Assembly (NCBI RefSeq): GCF_014982715.1
Contig: NZ_JADCJY010000001.1
Coordinates: forward strand, 1,302,001-1,366,000
Direction of reading: 5' to 3'
Length of the DNA stretch: 64,000 bases
Origin: Gallalistipes aquisgranensis
GTDB taxonomy: Bacteria; Bacteroidota; Bacteroidia; Bacteroidales; Rikenellaceae
Shown here: positions 16,973-24,744 of the stretch, in pieces
Position numbering within the stretch: position 1 is the stretch's first letter
How the letters are laid out: every line of letters starts with the position of its first letter
Position numbers and translations under genes: made by a program
The notes under the pieces: generated by a model
The model's input: the letters and a program-made list of their open reading frames with translations, nothing else
Told to the model about the DNA's origin: nothing
Databases searched by the model: none

Positions 16973-17704
16973 ATGGGAAGAGCTTTTGAATATCGCAAAG
17001 CGCGCAAGCTCAAACGCTGGGGCAACATGGCGCGCACGTTCACCAAACTGGGCAAGGAGATCGAAATCGCCGTGAAGGCCGGCGGTCCCGACCCCGCAGG
17101 GAACTCCCATCTTCGTCTGCTGATCCAGAACGCCCGGGCCGAAAACATGCCCAAGGAGAACGTCGAACGTGCCATCAAGCGCGCCACGTCCAAAGATACA
17201 TCGGACTACAAGGAGATGGTCTACGAAGGATATGCCCCCTTCGGCATCGCCATGGTGATCGAAACCGCCACCGACAACCCCACCCGCACCGTAGCCAACG
17301 TGCGCAGCTACTTCAACAAGGCCGGCGGTTCGCTCGGCACGACCGGTTCGCTGAGTTTCCTCTTCGACCACAAATGCATCTTCAAGATCAACCTGCCCGA
17401 AGGTATGGATGCCGAGGAACTGGAGCTGGAGCTGATCGACTTCGGGGTGGACGAAATGTACACCGACGACGAAGGCAAGGTGATGATATACGGTCCGTTC
17501 GAAGCCTACGGAAAAATCCAGGCCTATCTGGAGGAACACAATATCGAGATTCTGAGCGGCGAGTTCGCCCGCCTGCCGACCGACACCAAGGAGGTGACCG
17601 AGGAACAGCGTGCCTCGATCGAAAAACTGATCGAAAAGTTCGAGGACGACGACGACGTGGTCAACGTCTTCCACAACATGAAGGAGACCGAAGAGGAGGA
17701 GTAA
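16973..17704 (+). CDS. yebC: YebC/PmpR family DNA-binding/translation regulatory protein
   Basis: 243 residues. The N-terminal pattern 'MGRAFEYRKARKLKRWGNMARTFTKLGKEIEIAVKAGG' and 'PKENVERAIKRA' define the TACO1/YebC family; the Bacteroidota version starts GRAFEYRKA rather than GHSKW. The family has been described as a transcriptional regulator and, more recently, as a factor that relieves ribosome stalling at proline stretches. The C-terminus is very acidic. A terminator hairpin follows at 17727-17758. Confidence 0.95.
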   Translation: MGRAFEYRKARKLKRWGNMARTFTKLGKEIEIAVKAGGPDPAGNSHLRLLIQNARAENMPKENVERAIKRATSKDTSDYKEMVYEGYAPFGIAMVIETATDNPTRTVANVRSYFNKAGGSLGTTGSLSFLFDHKCIFKINLPEGMDAEELELELIDFGVDEMYTDDEGKVMIYGPFEAYGKIQAYLEEHNIEILSGEFARLPTDTKEVTEEQRASIEKLIEKFEDDDDVVNVFHNMKETEEEE

Positions 17705-17726
17705 CCTCTCCGCTCCCCGTGCGCAT

Positions 17727-17758
17727 CCCCGGTCTTCCCGTAAGGCCGGGGATATTTT
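17727..17758 (+). terminator. Terminator after yebC
   Basis: A 10-bp stem CCCCGGTCTT/AAGGCCGGGG (one G-T pair) with a 5-base loop, followed by ATATTTTG. It lies 22 bases after the yebC stop codon and overlaps a second inverted repeat at 17752-17800. Confidence 0.7.
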
Positions 17759-17800
17759 GTGCCGCTGCCCCCGTCCCTCCGGTGCAGTGGCACAAAATAT
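17752..17800 (+). repeat. 12-bp inverted repeat upstream of the rubrerythrin-like gene
   Basis: ATATTTTGTGCC (17752-17763) and GGCACAAAATAT (17789-17800) are perfectly complementary, around a 25-base GC-rich loop. The left arm shares its first bases with the T-run of the yebC terminator. It could be an operator or an alternative terminator/antiterminator hairpin in the leader of the next gene. Confidence 0.6.
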
Positions 17801-17855
17801 GTTTTCTCATGGAGAGGAGCGGCCCCCTGCCGTCTCCGGTAAACCGTTTCTCACC

Positions 17856-18509
17856 ATGCCTCTGCGTACATTCGTCAAAATCGCCCTCTTCGCCTGCACC
17901 GTCCTGCTGCTGGTCGCTGCGGCCTACACTTTCACGACCTCGGCGGAGGAACCGCATGCGTTCCGGAACGCCACGCTCGACAACCTGAAGGAATCCAGCC
18001 GGGAAAAAAGCCGTTCGGTCCGGCGTTACAACCGCTACGCCCGGCGTGCTGCCGAGGAACACCGGGAGGACGCGGCCCGGCTGTTCCGGGCCATTGCCCT
18101 TTCGGACAGCATCCAGCAGGCCAACCTGCACCGGGCGCTCGTCCGGCTCGGAGGAGTGCCGCCCATCATATTCATGGAGGAAGAGGAGGAGAGCTCGGGC
18201 TCTACCCGGGAAAACCTGCACCGGAGCCTTGCGGAAAGACACGAACTGGTCCGGAAGCATTATCCCCGCCGTATCGCCGCGGCCCTTTCGGACGGAGCTC
18301 ACTACGCCGCCCGCATTCTCATCTGGTCGGAAGGGGGTTCCACCAAACAAGCCCTGATGCTGGACCGGATCGCGGAACATCCCGCCGAACCTTCCGTCTA
18401 CGAAGTTTGCCCCCAATGCGGCAACACTTTCTGCCAGGAGTGCCACGAGACTTACTGCCCCTTCTGCGCCACCCACGAATCGTTTTTCCTCACAGCGGAC
18501 ATCCCGTAG
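17856..18509 (+). CDS. Membrane-anchored rubrerythrin-like protein lacking diiron ligands
   Basis: 217 residues from the ATG at 17856. Residues 6-29 form one membrane anchor, placing the rest outside the cytoplasm. Residues 38-100 and 117-175 match the two helical-pair repeats of rubrerythrin by eye (an 'NLK...RRY' helix, then 'REDAARLFRAIALSD', and 'STRENLHRSL...YPRRIAA'). The positions that should bind the diiron centre appear changed: Lys51, Asp84, Gln87, Arg128, Leu131, Ser162 and Gln165 replace the usual Glu/His. The C-terminal rubredoxin-like metal site is kept (CPQC at 185-188, CPFC at 201-204), with an additional CQEC between. It is therefore probably not a peroxidase; an electron-transfer or zinc-ribbon role is possible. 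Confidence 0.65.
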   Translation: MPLRTFVKIALFACTVLLLVAAAYTFTTSAEEPHAFRNATLDNLKESSREKSRSVRRYNRYARRAAEEHREDAARLFRAIALSDSIQQANLHRALVRLGGVPPIIFMEEEEESSGSTRENLHRSLAERHELVRKHYPRRIAAALSDGAHYAARILIWSEGGSTKQALMLDRIAEHPAEPSVYEVCPQCGNTFCQECHETYCPFCATHESFFLTADIP

Positions 18510-18519
18510 GGCCCGATCC

Positions 18520-19833
18520 CTACTCCCAAAGCCGGACACTCTTCCCGAGCGCCTGACGGCAGGGATCGCCCACGGCCAGAATCAATCGCACCGGATGGTC
18601 GTATGTCACGTAATTCCAGGCCCATCCGACCAGAATATTGAATTTGTTCTTCACGCCCAGCACGAAGGCCACGTGCAGCAGAGCCCAGGCTACCCAGGCC
18701 ACGAATCCCCCGACACGGCGCCGGCCGAACTCGGCGAAGGCACGGTTCCGCCCCACGGTAGCCATCACCGGATACTCGCGGTAAACGAACGGTTTCATCG
18801 GACGCCGGCGCAGCAGGGCGGCGAGATTACGGGAGAGATGATCGGCCTGTTCGATCGCCACGCGGGCCAGCTGGGGAAACCCGTCGGGATGATCGGTATC
18901 GCGCTGCATGGCGGCATCGCCCACCACGAAAATATCGTGGTACCCTACCACCCGAGAATAATCGTCCACACCGATCCGTCCCGACCGGGAAACCGTCATA
19001 GGGTCGATCCCCTCGATCGGTTCCACCGTCACGCCGCTGGTCCACACCAGATTGCCGGTCAGGATGAAACTGCCGTCGCGGAAACGGACCCGGCCTTCCC
19101 CGTAGTCCACCACCGAAGTGCCGAGCATCACCCTGACCCCCATCCTGCGCAACTGCATGCAGGCTTCCGCAGAACTCTTTTCACTCATCGAAGCGAGCAG
19201 GCGCGGACCGCCTTCGACCAGATAAATGTTGATATCGTCCACATCCAGATCGGGATAGTCCTCCGGCATGATATAGCGTTTCATCTCCGTCACCGCCCCG
19301 GCCAACTCCACTCCGGACGGGCCTCCGCCCACGATCACGACGTTGAGCAGCCCCTGGCGTTCCACGCGGCTGCGTGTGACGGTCGCCCGCTCCAGATTCT
19401 CCAGCAGCCGGTTGCGGATCACCAGTGCATCGCGCAGGTTCTTCATCGGCATGGCCGCCTCCCGGATCGACTCCATACCGAAGAAATTGGTCACCGACCC
19501 CGTCGCCAACACCAGATAGTCATAGGTGAGCGAACCGGAAGAGGTCTCGATCCGGCGGCGGTCCGGTTCCACGGCCTCCAGTTCCGCCATGCGGAAATGA
19601 ACGTTCCGTTTTCCACGGAAGAGTTTGCGGAACGGGAAGGAGATATCTTCGGGCGAGAGCCCCGAAGTGGCCACCTGATAAAGCAAGGGTTGGAACTGGT
19701 GATAGTTGTTACGGTCGATCAGCACGACCTGGCAGTCGAGACGGGCCAGACGGCGCACGAGTTTCAGTCCGGCGAAACCGCCGCCGACCACCACCACGCG
19801 CCGCTGTCCGGTATGAGGAATATTCAAAGACAT
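18520..19833 (-). CDS. ndh: Type II NADH dehydrogenase (NDH-2), FAD-dependent
   Basis: 437 residues from the ATG at 19833 (MSLNIPHTGQRRVVVVGGGFAGLKL); a longer frame upstream encodes no recognisable sequence. Two dinucleotide-binding folds: the FAD motif 'VVVGGGFAGLKLVRRLA' near the N-terminus and the NADH motif 'VVIVGGGPSGVELAGAVTEM' (about residue 170). 'DIFVVGDAA' is the conserved FAD motif near residue 290. The C-terminus has a hydrophobic segment (about 380-400, 'FVAWVAWALLHVAFVLG') and an amphipathic end, as in membrane-bound NDH-2. It transfers electrons from NADH to menaquinone without ion pumping. It is the last gene of a pdxJ-SGNH-cca-ndh run. Confidence 0.92.
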   Translation of the reverse strand: MSLNIPHTGQRRVVVVGGGFAGLKLVRRLARLDCQVVLIDRNNYHQFQPLLYQVATSGLSPEDISFPFRKLFRGKRNVHFRMAELEAVEPDRRRIETSSGSLTYDYLVLATGSVTNFFGMESIREAAMPMKNLRDALVIRNRLLENLERATVTRSRVERQGLLNVVIVGGGPSGVELAGAVTEMKRYIMPEDYPDLDVDDINIYLVEGGPRLLASMSEKSSAEACMQLRRMGVRVMLGTSVVDYGEGRVRFRDGSFILTGNLVWTSGVTVEPIEGIDPMTVSRSGRIGVDDYSRVVGYHDIFVVGDAAMQRDTDHPDGFPQLARVAIEQADHLSRNLAALLRRRPMKPFVYREYPVMATVGRNRAFAEFGRRRVGGFVAWVAWALLHVAFVLGVKNKFNILVGWAWNYVTYDHPVRLILAVGDPCRQALGKSVRLWE

Positions 19834-19944
19834 AGGGTTATCCGTTTGGAACCCTCCGTTCAAAAAACATACCGCAACGGAACCTCTTGCGTCCGGCCCC
19901 GGCTCATACCCGCTTTCCCGGCCTGTCACAGACCGGGAGCAGCA

Positions 19945-21489
19945 TCATAAAACCTTTTTGATCCGGGGTCTGCGCGGACGTGAAGAAGCCTTTGCGGAAA
20001 CTTTCGGCACATCGGCCCCCCCTGCCGCCTCCGGCTCCGGCCGGGACGCAGCCGGTACCGCGGCAGACTCCGGAGCGGGCGCATCGGGACTTTTTTTCAG
20101 CCCCATGCCGGCTGCCAGACGCTCCATCAGGGCGTAAGCCTCTCCGAAATCGTTGGCGATCCGACCGTCCAGAATGGCCTCCTTGATCGCCGCCTTGATC
20201 TCGCCGATCTCCCGGCAGGGCGGCAGAGCGTAAGTCGCCATGACGAGTTCGCCCGTCACGGGAGGCTGGAAATTACGGATGCGGTCCTTTTCCTCTATAT
20301 CGCGCATCTTGCGGCGCACCAGTTCGAAATTGGCCAGATAGCGCCGCACCTTCGCGTCGTTGCCCGATGTGATGTCGGCCTCGCAGAGGGTCATCAGCTT
20401 CTCCACGTCGTCGCCCGCATCGAAAAGCAGCCGCCGTACGGCCGAATCGGTCACCATGTCTTCCGACAGGATGATGGGCCGCAGGTGCAGCTCCACCATT
20501 TTCTGCACGAACTTCATCTTCTCGTTCAGCGGCAGTTTCAGGTTCCTGAAAATACCCGGGATCATCCGCGCTCCCACCACCTCGTGGCCGTGGAACGTCC
20601 ACCCCGTGCGTGGTTCGTAGGCCTTCGTGGCCGGTTTGGCGATGTCGTGCAACAGGGCCGCCCAGCGCAGCCAGAGATCGTCCGTCTTCAGCGCGATATT
20701 GTCCAGCACCTTGAGCGTGTGGACGAAATTGTCCTTATGGGCATGTTTTCCGACCCGCTCCACTCCCTTGAGACGGGAAAGTTCCGGGAAGATCAGCTCC
20801 AGCAACCCGGTCAGGTCGAGCAGTTCGAAACCGATCGAGGGACGGGGGGAGGCCACGATCTTGTGCAGTTCGGTGGCGATCCTCTCGCGCGAGACGATAC
20901 GGATGCGCTCCCGGTTGCGCACGATGGCGTCGAACGTCTCCGGCCAGATGTCGAACCCGAGCTGCGAAGCGAACCGCACGGCCCGGATCATACGCAGCGG
21001 ATCGTCGGAAAAAGTGGTATCGGGATCGCAGGGCGTGCGGATAATGCAGCGCTCCAGATCGTCCATGCCGCCGAAAGGATCGACCAGCGTGCCGAAATCC
21101 TCCCTGCCGAGCGACCAGGCCAGCGCATTGATCGTGAAATCGCGCCGCCGCTGGTCGTCCTCGATCGTGCCGTCCTCCACCACGGGTTTGCGCGAATCGG
21201 CCCGGTACGACTCCTTGCGGGCTCCCACGAATTCCACTTCCACTCCCCCGGCCCGGAGCATGGCCGTACCGAAATTTCTGAAAACGGAAACCTTCGTCCG
21301 GAGCCTGCGGCCCAGTTCCTCGGCCACGCCGATCCCGCTGCCGGCCACCACCACGTCGATGTCCGTGGACGGACGGTGCAGGTACCAGTCGCGCACGTAC
21401 CCCCCGATCACGAAGGCCTGCACGCCCCGCTGCGAGGCGATGTCCGAAATGAGTCTGAAAACGGGAAGCGAAAGATATTCCGGCGTCAT
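19945..21489 (-). CDS. CCA tRNA nucleotidyltransferase / poly(A) polymerase family with HD domain
   Basis: 514 residues. N-terminal class II nucleotidyltransferase head: 'FVIGGYVRDWYLHRPSTDIDVVVAGSG' (the G[GS]xVRD and DxD motifs at about 30-55), 'RRRDFTINALAWSL', and 'DDPLRMIRAVRFASQLGF'. A central HD phosphohydrolase motif 'RWAALLHDIAKPATK' follows, and a low-complexity, basic C-terminal tail (about 460-514). It adds or repairs the CCA end of tRNAs, consistent with the tRNA-Phe at 61.5 kb, which lacks an encoded CCA. It lies 10 bases after the SGNH hydrolase gene. Confidence 0.92.
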   Translation of the reverse strand: MTPEYLSLPVFRLISDIASQRGVQAFVIGGYVRDWYLHRPSTDIDVVVAGSGIGVAEELGRRLRTKVSVFRNFGTAMLRAGGVEVEFVGARKESYRADSRKPVVEDGTIEDDQRRRDFTINALAWSLGREDFGTLVDPFGGMDDLERCIIRTPCDPDTTFSDDPLRMIRAVRFASQLGFDIWPETFDAIVRNRERIRIVSRERIATELHKIVASPRPSIGFELLDLTGLLELIFPELSRLKGVERVGKHAHKDNFVHTLKVLDNIALKTDDLWLRWAALLHDIAKPATKAYEPRTGWTFHGHEVVGARMIPGIFRNLKLPLNEKMKFVQKMVELHLRPIILSEDMVTDSAVRRLLFDAGDDVEKLMTLCEADITSGNDAKVRRYLANFELVRRKMRDIEEKDRIRNFQPPVTGELVMATYALPPCREIGEIKAAIKEAILDGRIANDFGEAYALMERLAAGMGLKKSPDAPAPESAAVPAASRPEPEAAGGADVPKVSAKASSRPRRPRIKKVL

Positions 21490-21499
21490 CGTGTCGGTC

Positions 21500-22165
21500 T
21501 TATTTCACGTAAGGTTCGATCTGTGCCTTCCACACCAGATAACCTTCGCCCAGCAGGTGCAGGCCGTCGTTGGTGTAGCGTTCGTCGAGCTTGCCCTCGC
21601 TGTCCTTCAGGGCGGAGTGAAGATCCACGTAAGTCAGGCCCAACTCCCCGCACAGGAGACGGAGCCCCTCGTTTATCTTCAGTATTTCAGCCCCTTTGGA
21701 GGCGTGGCGTTTCGCATAGTTGGGGAAATTGTCGTTCACGGGCAGCACGCTCTGAATGTACAGCTCCGTTCTGGGACTATCGCGCAGGAAACGGTCCGCA
21801 ATCTGGCGGATGCGGAGGACGACAGCCTCAGGCGTCTCCCCGGTGGGCAGGTCGTTGATTCCGATCATCAGAAACACCTTCCGGGGATGGCCCTTCACGA
21901 TCGGGTCGAGCCGCTCGAGCACGTTCCAGGTCTTGTCGGCACTGATTCCCCTGTTTTTGATCCGGGGATTGCCGAAGAGTTCTGCCCACTCGCAGCCGTC
22001 GGTGATACTGTTGCCCAGGAAGACGATGTCTTTCGAGGTGACGGGAAGGATTTCGAAGAGGCTGGCCTTCTGATAATGGTAGGCCGAGGCTTTCGGCCGC
22101 TGCTGGCCGCACACCGCGGCGCAAACCAGCAGCGCGGCACAGAGAATGAGATTTCTTTTCATCAT
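21500..22165 (-). CDS. Secreted SGNH/GDSL hydrolase
   Basis: 221 residues with a signal peptide (ends AAVCGQQ). SGNH blocks: block I 'IVFLGNSITDG' (catalytic Ser), block II Gly in 'NRGISADKT', block III 'MIGINDLPTG' (Asn) and block V 'YTNDGLHLLGEGY' (catalytic Asp and His). These proteins are esterases, acetyl-esterases or phospholipases; the closest style is the Bacteroidota sialate O-acetylesterase/acylhydrolase group. The substrate is not predictable here. It sits between pdxJ and the CCA transferase gene. Confidence 0.9.
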   Translation of the reverse strand: MMKRNLILCAALLVCAAVCGQQRPKASAYHYQKASLFEILPVTSKDIVFLGNSITDGCEWAELFGNPRIKNRGISADKTWNVLERLDPIVKGHPRKVFLMIGINDLPTGETPEAVVLRIRQIADRFLRDSPRTELYIQSVLPVNDNFPNYAKRHASKGAEILKINEGLRLLCGELGLTYVDLHSALKDSEGKLDERYTNDGLHLLGEGYLVWKAQIEPYVK

Positions 22166-22198
22166 CGGTTTCGGGTCGGATATTTCGTTCCGGGAAGC

Positions 22199-22921
22199 CT
22201 ATGCCTCCCCTTTCAGTTCGCGCAGATAGAGCTGGATCGTGTTCTCCATTCCCAGATAAATGGCATCGGAAATCAGCGCATGGCCGATCGAGACCTCCAG
22301 CAGACCGGGAATCGTCCGGGCGAAATATCGCAGGTTCTCCAGATTGAGATCGTGTCCTCCGTTGACGCCCAGCCCCAGCCGCACCGCCTCGCGGGCCGCT
22401 TCCGCATAAGGCCGGATAGCCCGTTCGCGGTCGGCCGCATACCCTGATGCATAAGCCTCGGTGTAGAGCTCGATGCGGTCGGTACCGCACTCCGCCGCAT
22501 AGCGCACCATCTCCACGTCGGGATCGAGAAAGATCGAGGTCCGGATACCTTTGGCCTTGAAAGCGGACACCACTTCCCGAAGGAAAGCCTGGTGGGTCCG
22601 GGTGTCCCAGCCGCTGTTGGAGGTGATGGCATCGTGGGCGTCGGGCACCAGCGTCACCTGGGCCGGCACCACATCCAGCACCAGTTCCGTAAACCGCTCG
22701 ATGGGATTTCCCTCGATGTTCAGTTCCGTTTTGATCGCCCTCTTCAGATCGTAGACATCGCTGTAACGGATGTGACGCTCGTCCGGCCTCGGGTGTACGG
22801 TGATTCCCTCCGCCCCGAAACGCTCGGCATTGAGAGCCGCCTCCAGCACGTTGGGCAGGTCGCCGCCGCGCGAATTGCGCAGAGTGGCAATCTTATTTAT
22901 GTTTACGCTTAATTTTGTCAT
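22199..22921 (-). CDS. pdxJ: Pyridoxine 5'-phosphate synthase
   Basis: 240 residues, normal for PdxJ. It condenses 1-deoxyxylulose 5-phosphate with 3-amino-2-oxopropyl phosphate to form pyridoxine 5'-phosphate. Motifs: '[17 protein letters not shown]' (phosphate/substrate site), '[14 protein letters not shown]', '[17 protein letters not shown]', '[10 protein letters not shown]', 'IELYTEAYA' and '[13 protein letters not shown]'. First gene of the minus-strand run that continues with the SGNH hydrolase, the CCA transferase and ndh; divergent from nadK. Confidence 0.97.
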   Translation of the reverse strand: MTKLSVNINKIATLRNSRGGDLPNVLEAALNAERFGAEGITVHPRPDERHIRYSDVYDLKRAIKTELNIEGNPIERFTELVLDVVPAQVTLVPDAHDAITSNSGWDTRTHQAFLREVVSAFKAKGIRTSIFLDPDVEMVRYAAECGTDRIELYTEAYASGYAADRERAIRPYAEAAREAVRLGLGVNGGHDLNLENLRYFARTIPGLLEVSIGHALISDAIYLGMENTIQLYLRELKGEA

Positions 22922-22986
22922 AATAAACCGTTATTTTTGTGGTGGTAAAGTTAAGTCAATCCTGGCTTTTTTGCAATTTAATATTG

Positions 22987-22994
22987 TATTTTTG
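22987..22994 (+). promoter_or_regulatory. Probable -7 element for nadK
   Basis: TATTTTTG fits TAnnTTTG, 54 bases upstream of the nadK ATG. A second match to the same consensus lies at 22932-22939; which is used is not clear. Confidence 0.4.
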
Positions 22995-23048
22995 AGGCGG
23001 CCGGCGCCACCGGACGCACCGCTCACCGGCCTCCCTAATTTTCGAACG

Positions 23049-23936
23049 ATGGAAATACTCCTCTACTCCCGGCCCCGGGCCACGCACGACGGCGGAGAAC
23101 TCGGGCGCCTGTTGGAAGCCCTCGACCGGCACGGGTTCCGGGTGTGCATGAACCGCGAACTGGCCGAAGCGACCGCCGCCCTGACGGGCATCCGCATACC
23201 CGAAAGCAAACAGTATGCCTCGCTCAAAGAGGCCTGTCCCGATGCACGGATGCTGATCTGCTACGGCGGCGACGGCACATTTCTGGACGGAGTGCGGATG
23301 CTGGACGACCGCTCCATTCCCGTACTGGGCATCAACTCCGGACGGCTCGGCTTCCTGGCCAACGTACCCCGCGAAGGAATCGACCGGGCACTGGAAGACA
23401 TACGCGAGGGACATTACTCCATCGAATCGCGTCCGCTGCTGCGGGCCGAAGGGGACTTTCCGGAAGGAGCGGCCCCGGCCCATGCCTTCAACGAATTTTC
23501 CCTGCAACGCAGCGGTGCCAGCATGATCGCGGTGGAAGCCTACGTGAACGACGAAATGGTGGCCACCTACTGGGGAGACGGCGTGCTGCTGTCCACCCCG
23601 TCGGGCTCGACGGCCTATTCGCTGAGCGTGGGCGGCCCGGTGGTGGCCCCCGGCTGCGACTGCCTCGTGCTCTCGCCCATCGCCCCCCATAACCTGACCA
23701 TGCGTCCGGTGGTGGTGCCCGGCGGCAGTCTCCTCACCTTCAGGGTGTCGACCCGAGAAGAACGGGCGCTGGCCACGCTCGACAACCGCAACTATCCCGT
23801 GAGGAACGGGGCAACATTCAGAGTATCAAAATCGAAAAATTCCGTTTTTTTGGTCCGCCTGCAAAATATATCCTTTTACGACACGTTAAGGAATAAGATG
23901 ATGTGGGGTTTCGACCGGCGCGACGAGACAAAATAA
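23049..23936 (+). CDS. nadK: NAD kinase
   Basis: 295 residues from the ATG at 23049 (MEILLYSRPRATHDG). An in-frame start about 80 codons upstream would cross the promoter region and overlap pdxJ, so it is rejected. NAD kinase makes NADP+ from NAD+ and ATP. Motifs: 'ICYGGDGTFLDGVRML' (GGDG at about residue 75), 'VLGINSGRLGFLANV', the NE/D-type 'FNEFSLQRSG' and 'WGDGVLLSTPSGSTAYSLSVGGPVV', with the GSTAYS substrate loop. Confidence 0.96.
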   Translation: MEILLYSRPRATHDGGELGRLLEALDRHGFRVCMNRELAEATAALTGIRIPESKQYASLKEACPDARMLICYGGDGTFLDGVRMLDDRSIPVLGINSGRLGFLANVPREGIDRALEDIREGHYSIESRPLLRAEGDFPEGAAPAHAFNEFSLQRSGASMIAVEAYVNDEMVATYWGDGVLLSTPSGSTAYSLSVGGPVVAPGCDCLVLSPIAPHNLTMRPVVVPGGSLLTFRVSTREERALATLDNRNYPVRNGATFRVSKSKNSVFLVRLQNISFYDTLRNKMMWGFDRRDETK

Positions 23937-23971
23937 TTTCGAAAAGTGTCGGTTTATAGAGTTAGAAGTGT

Positions 23972-23979
23972 TATATTTG
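23972..23979 (+). promoter_or_regulatory. -7 element for the uppS-bamA-ompH operon
   Basis: TATATTTG fits TAnnTTTG and lies 28 bases before the uppS ATG. An upstream TTTA (about 23953) is a weak -33. Confidence 0.55.
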
Positions 23980-24007
23980 CGCATTTAACGGCGTATTCTT
24001 TCAAGGC

Positions 24008-24742
24008 ATGGAGACATCCATAGGCAACATACCGCGTCACGTGGCCATCATCATGGACGGCAACGGGCGATGGGCAGAAGAGCACGGTAAAGAGCGGATT
24101 TTCGGCCACATGAACGGGGTGGAGAGTGTCCGCAACGCAGTGCGTGCCTCCGTGCGCAACGGAGTGCGCTATCTGACGCTTTACGCCTTCTCCACGGAGA
24201 ACTGGGGACGTCCGGTTCAGGAGGTGGAAGCGCTCATGGAACTGTTGTGCAAGAGCATCGTGAACGAAGGCCGGGAACTGTGCGAACAGGGCGTGCGCGT
24301 GGAGATTCTCGGGGATCGTTCCCGCATGTCGGAGAAGGTGCAGGAGCACCTTTCTTTGATTGAACGGGAAACCTCGGCAGGCGACAGGCTGACCTTGATT
24401 CTGGCCCTCAATTACAGTTCGCGGTGGGAGATCACCCGCATGGCGCAACGAATCGCCCGCGAGGCCGCCGAAGGGAAAATCGCCCCGGAGGAGATCGACC
24501 AGCAGACCGTGGCCGGGCACATGGCCACCGCCGCATGGCCCGATCCGGACCTGCTGATCCGCACCAGCGGGGAACGCAGGCTGAGCAATTTCCTGCTCTG
24601 GCAGTTGGCGTACACGGAACTCTACTTCACCGACATATACTGGCCCGACTTCACAGAGGCCGAATTCGACAAGGCGATCCGCTCCTACCAGAGCCGTGAG
24701 CGGCGCTACGGACTAACCACAAAACAGAGACGAGAAAAATAA
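24008..24742 (+). CDS. uppS: Isoprenyl (undecaprenyl diphosphate) synthase
   Basis: 244 residues. Cis-prenyltransferase that makes the C55 carrier lipid for peptidoglycan and glycan synthesis. All five conserved regions are present: 'HVAIIMDGNGRWAEEHG' (catalytic Asp), 'GHMNGVESVRNAV', 'LTLYAFSTENWGRPVQEV', 'LNYSSRWEI' and 'PDPDLLIRTSGERRLSNFLLWQLAYTELYFTDIYWPDF'. First gene of an envelope operon, 2 bases before bamA; this uppS-bamA-skp order is common in Bacteroidota. Confidence 0.97.
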   Translation: METSIGNIPRHVAIIMDGNGRWAEEHGKERIFGHMNGVESVRNAVRASVRNGVRYLTLYAFSTENWGRPVQEVEALMELLCKSIVNEGRELCEQGVRVEILGDRSRMSEKVQEHLSLIERETSAGDRLTLILALNYSSRWEITRMAQRIAREAAEGKIAPEEIDQQTVAGHMATAAWPDPDLLIRTSGERRLSNFLLWQLAYTELYFTDIYWPDFTEAEFDKAIRSYQSRERRYGLTTKQRREK

Positions 24743-24744
24743 CG

